A stretch of 64,000 bases of DNA. Source: Ctenosaura bakeri (lineage: Eukaryota > Chordata > Lepidosauria > Squamata > Iguanidae). The position numbers and the translations under genes were made by a program. Positions 56,740-64,000 of the stretch are shown one piece after another. The stretch is from contig CAOLHI010001256.1 of NCBI GenBank assembly GCA_948474755.1, positions 806,001 through 870,000 of the forward strand, given 5' to 3'. The notes under the pieces were generated by a model that was not told where the DNA came from, ran no database searches, and saw nothing but the letters and a program-made list of their open reading frames with translations. Within the stretch, counting starts at the first letter, position 1. Each line of letters starts with the position of its first letter.

Positions 56740-57000
56740 AAAGCCATCACAGTGGCTGCTCCCAGATTGTGGCACTCTCTCTCCTAGGAAGGTCTGTGCA
56801 TCACCTTCCCCACCTGCTTTCTTTCTGCCTGCAAGCAAAGACTGTTATAATTTGATGTTTTTAATAGAATTATGTATGGAATGGCTTTTAAACTATTGTA
56901 TCAAACAAGGCTTAGCTGCAGTTTGTTTTGATTTTTTGTAAGCCTCCTTGGCTCCTTTGCTGCGAGAAAGGCCAGGTGTAAATTAAATAAATAAATGTAT
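56740..57000 (+). mobile_element. L2-like LINE 3' end
   Basis: CCCAGATTGTGGCACTCTCT, CTAGGAAGGTCTGTGCATCA and a GTAAGCCTCCTTGGCTCCTT block precede an AATTAAATAAATAAAT terminus, the order of the squamate L2-like tail. Confidence 0.65.
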
Positions 57001-57370
57001 AACGATTTTCATTTTACTTTCTGAAGCCTAATCATAGGTGCCAAAGAATGGGAGGTCAAACTACAAATTTCAATATGGTGTTTAAGAAGATGGAGATTTT
57101 TAAAATAGGAAGATTTCTCTTATGAGGCTGCTGCCCTTTATTCCAACACTTTTCCCACCAGATGGAAGGTTCTGCTTAAATCCCTGCTACCACCAAAAGT
57201 GAAGACTTCCACAAATTTCACTGCTATCATCAAGAGTGAGGTCTTTCCCTTATCCCCACCTCTGACACCAGTGTAAGGAGATCCTCCTGCCCCATGGCAA
57301 ATGGCCACCACTGTGGGGACTTACTAGATGCCCTCAAGGTTCATGTGTAGCCTATTATGTAGTATTATCA
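57001..57370 (+). other. Intron 2 spacer
   Basis: Nothing recognised. Confidence 0.4.
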
Positions 57371-57372
57371 TA

Positions 57373-58090
57373 CAAGTTCATCATTCCTTATCTGAAATGC
57401 TTAGGACCAGAAGTGTTTTGTATTTGGGGTGTTTTTCTTTTTAAATTTTGGAATAGCTATATTTGCATATACATAAAATATAGTACTGTACAGGAGATCT
57501 CCAGGGAGGTCACAAACAAATGAGCAAGAATGCACAGATACCACCTCAAATGCTGAAGCGGGCAGTTTGTGGGATCCCCTGCGATCTCCTGTACAGTACT
57601 GTATCAGGTCCCTTATATGTCCAGTCCCTCAGCTCTTCACTCTCTCCAGCCTTATGTCTCATACACAAGTAGCAAATAAGTGAAATGTGAGGCTGGAGAG
57701 AGACTGAGGCCGTTTCCTCCCTACACTGTTATGATGCTATTATTCCACTTTCAACGTCCTGTGGAATTTGGGGGTTTGTAGTTTCCTGAGGCCCAAGAGC
57801 TCTCTGGCTGAGAATTCTAAAGGCCCCTCCCTAAACTGCAAACCCCAGGATTCCATAGGAGGTTGAAAGTGGAATAATAGCACTATAACAGGCTAGTGTG
57901 GAAAGGGCCTGAGTTTCTGAGAGACAAATGAGCAAAAGTGCTGCAGGTACCACCTCAAAGGCAGAAGGAGGCAGCTGGCACAAAACCAACCAACCAACCA
58001 ACCAAAAATAAATAAATAAAATAAAATAAAAATCTAGGGTTTTGGAGGTTTTGTTTTGTTTGAATTTCCAGACTATGGATGCTCAATTTG
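57373..58090. mobile_element. Tigger/mariner-like MITE interrupted by a GGCC palindrome
   Basis: TA flanks (57371-57372, 58091-58092) and inverted ends: left CAAGTTCATCATTCCTTATC, right reverse complement of CAAATTGAGCATCCATAGTC. Internal structure: a 17-bp perfect inverted repeat GTACTGTACAGGAGATC near 57484-57500 and 57584-57600; a direct repeat (CAAATGAGCAA...TACCACCTCAAA) near 57522 and 57925; and an inverted CTCTCTCCAGCCT pair around 57640 and 57690. Removing the 57708-57909 insertion leaves about 516 bp. A (AACC)n tract sits at 57984-58004. Confidence 0.75.
57708..57909. mobile_element. GGCC palindromic MITE inserted in a Tigger-like element
   Basis: A 202-bp palindrome: GGCCGTTTCCTCCCTACACT at the left, TAGTGTGGAAAGGGCC at the right, centre GAGCTCTCTGGCTGAGAATT. 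It is flanked by TGA on both sides (57705-57707, 57910-57912). Confidence 0.85.
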
Positions 58091-58092
58091 TA

Positions 58093-58289
58093 TTATCCCC
58101 ACTGGACACCAACTCTCTTTATCCTCTATTGCCACCACAGACAACATATCTGAACTGAGAGAAGGAGAGCAATAATTTGTTAGTTCCTGGAGGCCAAAAG
58201 CATGTGATACACAAAAAACAATACATTATGAACAGAAGTTGAGCAAAACAAAAGAGATTAATCAATAAATTCAAAGGAAATGTTTTTCT
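58093..58289 (+). other. Intron 2 spacer
   Basis: Nothing recognised. Confidence 0.4.
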
Positions 58290-58610
58290 CTTAAAACTAC
58301 CAACAGACTCTTAAACCCCACTCATTAATGCCTAAACCTGACTGGTTTTATCCTAATCCTCACTCATTCAGCAATACACACCGATCTCTCCCGATGGCCG
58401 GACCAACTATCAAGCACCAACCTGGTTCAAATCCCTTCAAAATTCCCCCAGTCGCCACTCACTCTCATAATTCCATTCGCTCATCTCTCCTGCCAGCCCC
58501 TCACCTGGTAAACTGCTATTGCACAATACCTACAAAACCATATTACTGCAATACATAAAACAGTATTCTACAAAAAGTCCATGACATCACACCCTTCCTC
58601 CCCGTGACCA
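58290..58610. other. C-rich, G-poor strand-asymmetric segment
   Basis: In 58321-58560 I count 85 C and 24 G in 240 bases. No known repeat or exon recognised. A 76-codon frame here is a side effect of few stop codons in C-rich DNA. It might be part of an unrecognised element. Confidence 0.5.
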
Positions 58611-60410
58611 GTTCTGCATACCTTTTTGTTTGCTGTTGTTTGATTTTGCTCTAGGTTCATGAATCACGTATGAGCAAATTAAAAACAAACAAGCCAACAA
58701 AGCAGTCTTTGAGGTTATGATTATCCCCGAAACTATAAGAGATCGCTTTACATTTATATTGGTGGGAACAAGGATGAAGATTGCCCTGTCCTCTGTGCAA
58801 GATGATCAGCCAAATTAATGTTACCCCACAAGAGCAGTGGCCACTAATTAACAGCCTTGGATTGCAGATGACAAATAATTTTTAAAAAAAATTAAAAATC
58901 TACACCCAAATGTTTGCAGAAACAAGCTGGCTCAGATGGGCAGTGGCATTTTGTCATGTGCTGTTAAGGATCAGACTACAGTTGCTTTAATTGTGGGATT
59001 AGGAAAAACAACTGTATTTTTAAAATAAATAGGAAATGTAGTTGCACAGGGGCAGGGGAGATTCACTGGACAGACGCGCGTAGTGAAGGGAGAGTTCATT
59101 CTTTCCTCTACAGCCACAACAAAAATTACTCTAAGTACAGCGAAGGGTTAGGCTAATAAATGCCCATTGGTACAAATTGTGGGTGGGGAGGATTTTGAGG
59201 GGGATTGTGGTTTGGGAATCTCTTTGGAAGAATCCTAATTTTAAAAAGTGAAATATAACATTATTTTTAAAAAAGTCAGATGCTGATCAGATAATAAAAG
59301 AAACTTCTGGTTTGATCCAAACTAGATGCTTATAGATCACCCGCTCCCAGTTTGGTCCAGGTGGGTTGCGCTGCAAACCCTACCATCCCTAATCAGCTGG
59401 TTGGGAATGGCAGGAGTTGTAGTCCATCTCATCTTGAGGGCAGAAAGTTGAGAAAAAAATGATCTGGCTTTAGTTTGCCTTAGTTGCCTTGTGGTTTGCT
59501 GCTGTCGCTCCCAAAGGAGGGCTGGGCAGCAGAGGGAAGCAGCCCAGGAGAAGAGCAATTAATTAGAGAACATTGAAGGCCTCAAGATTGCCACAGCGAC
59601 TTTACACGCCAAGAGACCTAAATCCATGGAGAAGCTGTAGCCCAAAATGCTCTGCGTGTTTAAGTTCCTGCTTGTTTAGTACTTGTTTATGGGTTTGTGT
59701 GACAGCCTCCTACTGTGCCTCATTGGACTCAAAGACTTTATTTCCACCTTTCGATCAAGACTAGTGAAGAAAACTTTCACATGTGAAACAACTGTGAACC
59801 AGAGATGTCTTGGATCAATTTGACCCTGTCCACACAGCCAGGAACGGACTCCGAGGTGTTAAGTGCCTCCAGTTCCCTCATTCTGGAGCTGTCGTGACAC
59901 CTGTCAAGAGCAAGCGCTGTCTCGGCTTTTCATTAGCCACCCAAACGAAGCTGCCTTGTGGCAGAATCTAATATGAAAGTACTGGGAAGGTACTTGCTCC
60001 CTCACTTCATTGCTCCAGGAGCAAGAATAATCCACCCCAAATTAACTCTGCCCCCATGTTTATCTGTGATGTAGCGTTCAGAGCATAATCTTTCCTTTGA
60101 AAAAGCCAGTTCTGGCTCTGTAGCTCAGAAATGGAATCAGGAAGCAGCCTGACATATGAATTGCTTGAATCTCTTTTTTGGAACGGATTGAACCTTTCAG
60201 GAATAACCAATAATACTTAAATGGCATGAATATTTCTCCCCTGCAGACAACTGATTTGGAAACAGTAAGGATCACACAGAGACACAGCAGGGAGCAGCTA
60301 CACTTTTTGAACTGCGTGCATACTTTGCTTTTCCTTTACACATTTTCCTCTCCAAACGCACACTTCAGCTTTCTTTATGGTGACCCTATGAATGAGATGC
60401 CTCAGAACCT
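58611..60410 (+). other. Intron 2, mostly single copy
   Basis: Contains a palindromic-repeat half at about 59385-59445 (CTGGTTGGGAATGGCAGGAG) and the source-like block 59672-59734 that recurs at 60526-60600. The 58680-58880 part is repeat-free with a TAATTA at 58845-58850. No exon recognised. Confidence 0.4.
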
Positions 60411-60685
60411 GGCCATTTCCACACTACATTGTTATAGTGCTATTATTACACTTGCAACATCCTGTGGTAATTCTGGGATTTGTAGTTTCAGGAGAGGCAT
60501 TTAGAATTCTCAGCCAGAGAGCTCTTTGTTTAGTACTTGTTTATGGGAAGACTGAAATCTTTGTGTGACAGCCTCCTACTGTGCCTCATTGGACTCAAAG
60601 TCTTTGGTAAACTACAAGCCCCAGAATTCCACAGAATGGTGAAAGTGGAATAATAGCACTGCAAGAGTGTAGTGCGGAAATGGCC
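60411..60685. mobile_element. GGCC palindromic MITE with a foreign insert at its centre
   Basis: Starts GGCCATTTCCACACTACATT and ends GAGTGTAGTGCGGAAATGGCC. It has the usual arms and the CAGCCAGAGAGCTCT half of the centre. A 72-bp insert (60529-60600), bracketed by TCTTTG at 60523-60528 and 60601-60606, replaces a few bases of the second arm. The outer triplets (CCT, TCA) do not match. Confidence 0.85.
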
Positions 60686-60724
60686 TCAGTTATCAACTAC
60701 CCTGTTCAATGCAGACCCCACTTA

Positions 60725-60860
60725 TCTTCATAGTTACCCTGTGAGGGAGGTTAGACTGAATGGTAGGAAGAGCCCAAGGTCATGCAGTGAGCTGCATGGA
60801 TGAATGGAAATTTTAACTAGAGGGCCCATACTCCTCGCTCAGGCAGTAATTGGTATGCCT
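60725..60860 (-). mobile_element. MIR-like SINE fragment, antisense
   Basis: ACCCTGTGAGGGAGGTTAGA, then GCCCAAGGTCATGCAGTGAG match the same SINE type as 19560-19775. Confidence 0.5.
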
Positions 60861-61855
60861 CAGTGGTCCAGATTTGCATGACCCAAACGTTTATATAATG
60901 AACAACAGTCTTATTCCCACCCTATCCTGAGGAGAACGGTATACCTGCATCCCCCATGCATTCACTTCTTAGGCTGAATTTACTCGTTCTCTGTATAATC
61001 TCTACATATTAACTAGCCGACTTCTGCCATGTTATACGTTTGCTCTTGCAGATGTTGTTAGTCCTTGTGTCCCTATGTGTTAGTCCCTCTCTTCTTTCTA
61101 TCTCCAGCCACCCCCAGCACCACACATGTTGTTCACTCACCTTCCCTACACCAGAGATTAAGAAAATAGTAGTGGGGAATCCTTCAAATGCCACTAAAAG
61201 TATCTTTTAAAATGACCTTTAAAAATGACTTTAAAAAAAAAATTACTAGAACATATTATGTGTTCTGAGTGGTATCATTCATCTGGTTTGAACTGTTTTG
61301 CCTGGACTGGTTGTTAACATGGAGGTTGAGCAGGTTAAAGGAGGAACCAGGTGTAGTGAGGAGAGGAGGAGGAAAAGACTGAAGTGAACAAGGAGAGGCA
61401 AAAGGGTCAGCGGAGAGGGAAAGACTGGATCCTTTGGAATAACAGGGGAGAGCTGGGAACAGGGACATGCCGAGTGCCCTGCGTCTGCTGCCAAGATGTC
61501 AGAGGAAACACCAGCCAGACGTGGAGCTGGGTAAGCAACCAGTTCCTGTGATCCCAGCAGGAAGACAGCAAACATCCCCGGCTCAAGGGATACTACTGTA
61601 AGGACACATGTATACCTGTATGCGTTTTGCCACTCCCCCCTCCAAAGTAGAACCAGTTGTTAATTATTTTGGATGACAGCCCTGTGTGTTATACCAAAAC
61701 ATCCAATTCCATTGCCACATATTACTCATTCTAGAGACTCAGCACACACACACACACACACCTCCCTCTCTTTACAGGTGGCTGCTTAATTTGTTTTTTC
61801 CCAACCTTTATGGCAAACCCTATGGCTTATATTTAGGACCTGTGGCTTGTATGCT
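60861..61855 (+). other. Intron 2, little recognised
   Basis: Short (AC)n at 61743-61761. No exon or dispersed repeat recognised. Confidence 0.45.
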
Positions 61856-61857
61856 CT

Positions 61858-61925
<68 letters not shown>

Positions 61926-61926
61926 T
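61856..61926. repeat. (CTTT)n microsatellite
   Basis: About 17 CTTT units, pure pyrimidine on the + strand, ending in a T run. Confidence 0.95.
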
Positions 61927-64000
61927 TTTTAGATTTGCCCTGCTGCTGCTGATAAGGATCTTGCTCCCTTTGCTGTCTTGGCAAATAAAAATCTTGCTTT
62001 TTAAAACACTGCTTGCTCTTTCAGCTGCCTCTCTCTTCTCTGTCCATACCTCTGCCCTCTTACTCTCTCCCCCTCTATTTGGATACAGCCATGGCCTACT
62101 GACCTTGGCTTGATGCTGTTCCACGCTTCCTCCCACCCTCCCATCTGGGATAGCCTTCGGTAAATGAATGGCACGTTGCCTTTTATTTGTCCATTAATAA
62201 TGTTCCCTTCACTGGAAAAGCTTTGATCTCAGCTCTGTTTTCCCTTCCAGGAAGCCAGCAAAGACATCCAGCTATCCAGACCGAAGTTCCTAACGTTATC
62301 TGTGCCAGGGAAATTTGGAACTCTTGCTGGTCAGTGGACCAGCTCTACTAGCAGCCTGTCCTCTAGGAAGAACAGGGGCAACTTCCAGTACTAAAGTTGC
62401 CCTGATCCCAGGGTACTCGCTGAACAAGGCAGGCATGACTTGAGCAAGCACTGTTGTGCAGTATATATGTCAGCTTTGAAAGGAAAGGGGGTAGAAGTAG
62501 TGAGGAGACATACTGAAAGGATTGGGGGTTTTTTCTGCATAGCTGTCAGAATTTAAAAAATGTCCTTTCATGTCTTAGCAATATTTATCCATTCCAATAG
62601 CAATAAGACTTATTTCAAATAGTACTTATATTAAAATCAAGGGTGGACAACTTACGAGATGTGGTCCAAATACACTCAGTTTGCAGCCCCTGGACCCTCT
62701 CCTCATGAGGAAGAAAAAAATGTTCCAAAAGTGATGGAAGGGAATTGCTGCTCCATGAAACCTTTGTGAGGTTCTCCTCCTAAAATAAGGCACACAGCTT
62801 GACTTTTAGTGTTCTTTTTTTTAAAAAAAAAAAATTCTGCTAACATCCAATGTTTTTTTAAAAAAATGTTGAACATTTTGGAATGGGCAGTGTACTCACT
62901 GAAGTAGCCAACTCTCTGTTTAATATAAAATGACAAACATTGGGGATGTTTTTGTTTTTAACCTTGAATTAAATTAAAAGAGATGTAACTGGATGGAGCC
63001 AGACGTATCAAGCAATGAGACATGTCAAGCAACCACACACCAAACCACGAAAATGGCATCTGTTACAAGATAAAGATTACTAGCACATCCTATTCATCTA
63101 ATTCCAAATCTCTCCACATGATATTCAATATTATGTCATCCCTAGCCAAGGTCATTTTCCATCACGATCCTTCAGCACAACTGCATACAAAATATATACA
63201 TACCACAATCACATACTGAACGGTACCCTTCGTTTGAGATGTTCTGCCCAATTATTACTTGAGAGCATCTTCATTCTAGAAAATCTGTAACAGTTTCATA
63301 GAGAAAATCCTTCTGCCGAAATAATTTTTGAAACAGGCGACCCTTTTCTAGAGCCAGGTGCTAGTTACTTAAGAATATTTCAATTTCCTTTACCCACTTC
63401 TCCAATTAGGCTGTGAGCATTTTAAGATGAAAAATTTCTGCTCTACATTGTTACTGCAATCATGCCTTCAGTGTAACCATTTAAGTGTTGGGCAGTTACA
63501 GCCTTTTTAAATAACTTGCCTGCCCCAAAATAATAAAAACACAAGTGCATGGACAGAATGAGACTAGACAAGAAGAAAATGGAAGAAAGAATAAATATAA
63601 ATTTCTCTGTTCCTTCCCACCTCTTGGTATATAGGCAGCCGCGACATTCAATGCTACAGAAGGTCGAACAGACACACTTAGTCTTCATTTAATAAATAGA
63701 CAATTTCACAGTTATTAGAATTCATAGCTAAGGCAAAGAACCAAAAAAAAATATGAAGGCCAATAAGTCTTATGCTTCCTGGCATAAGCTGACAGCAGCT
63801 GGAAAGAGCTAATTCAGTTTGATTTATAATATTATAAATTCGGCAGGCACTTCATAGAATTAGAAACAAGATGTCATCTTCAAAGAGACCCAAGGCTAGA
63901 GAACTTGGACTTAGAAATGGTTTTATTGAAAACACTCGAGTTACAAAGGTGTCAAATGGACATTGAACTAAAGCTCTTTAAGAAAAGAGAGAGACAGTCA
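61927..64000 (+). other. Intron 2 to the window edge, nothing recognised
   Basis: A/T homopolymer runs near 62815-62870 and a G-poor stretch near 63010-63220. No VSNL1 exon, other exon, RNA gene or known repeat recognised. Confidence 0.45.

Noticed and set aside
59905..59935. Half-site resembling a REST/NRSF element (AGCGCTGTC)
   Set aside because: Only the left half matches. The second half diverges, so a functional site is not supported.
61786..62136. Lys/Glu-rich 116-codon frame on the - strand
   Set aside because: It is a translation of the (CTTT)n array in reverse.
1..64000. CRISPR arrays, bacterial operons, rRNA genes or an integrated viral coding region
   Set aside because: No regularly spaced identical repeats with unique spacers, no such gene clusters and no gag, pol or env frames were seen. 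The tandem arrays are microsatellites or minisatellites.
14867..64000. Second VSNL1 coding exon
   Set aside because: Looked for the expected FFPYGDASK and later EF-hand peptides in open frames on the + strand. None was found.

Overview
The window is vertebrate nuclear DNA, almost certainly from a squamate reptile (probably a lizard). The evidence is the repeat mix: truncated CR1 and L2-like LINEs, an RTE-BovB tail, tRNA-derived SINEs ending in a BovB-like tail (Sauria-SINE type), short LINE-1 debris, Tigger/pogo-like and palindromic DNA-transposon MITEs, and long tetranucleotide microsatellites. There is no bacterial gene organisation, operon or CRISPR array. The species cannot be named from the sequence.

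Only one protein-coding segment is convincing: the first coding exon of VSNL1 (visinin-like protein 1, VILIP-1), + strand, coding part 14705-14866. It has a good AG acceptor before it and a GTAAGT donor after it. It encodes residues 1-54: the N-myristoylation signal and the degenerate first EF-hand. The next coding exon was not found, so everything to the right is read as intron 2 (at least 49 kb) and everything to the left as intron 1 or 5' flank (at least 14.7 kb).

Layout. 1-14.7 kb: two Tigger-like MITEs, a GC-rich MITE, several GGCC palindromic MITEs, an L2-like tail, a 1.25-kb dead CR1, and a Tigger-like element interrupted by a LINE-1 fragment. 14.7-14.87 kb: the VSNL1 exon. 15-24 kb: sparse repeats and a 33-bp inverted repeat around a 280-bp AT-rich core. 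24.3-25.2 kb: a complete solo LTR on the - strand with a 4-bp target duplication. 27.5-30.2 kb: BovB, CR1 and L2-like tails. 32-45 kb: SINEs and microsatellites in mostly single-copy intron. 46.7-47.4 kb: a second GC-rich MITE, then a nearly perfect 31-bp hairpin. 48.9-57 kb: more LINE, SINE and MITE tails, including a locally duplicated SINE. 57.4-58.1 kb: a Tigger-like element carrying a palindromic MITE. 59.6-60.7 kb: a palindromic MITE whose centre holds a copy of sequence found 0.85 kb upstream. 61-64 kb: single-copy sequence and a CTTT array.

I see no undescribed multi-gene system. The most useful leads are structural: the hairpin at 47311-47377, the templated insertion at 60529-60600, two 3-bp-target-site MITE families with GGCC ends, an unnamed ~340-bp repeat present twice, and the intact solo LTR. 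Family names for repeats rest on remembered consensus features and were not checked against a library.
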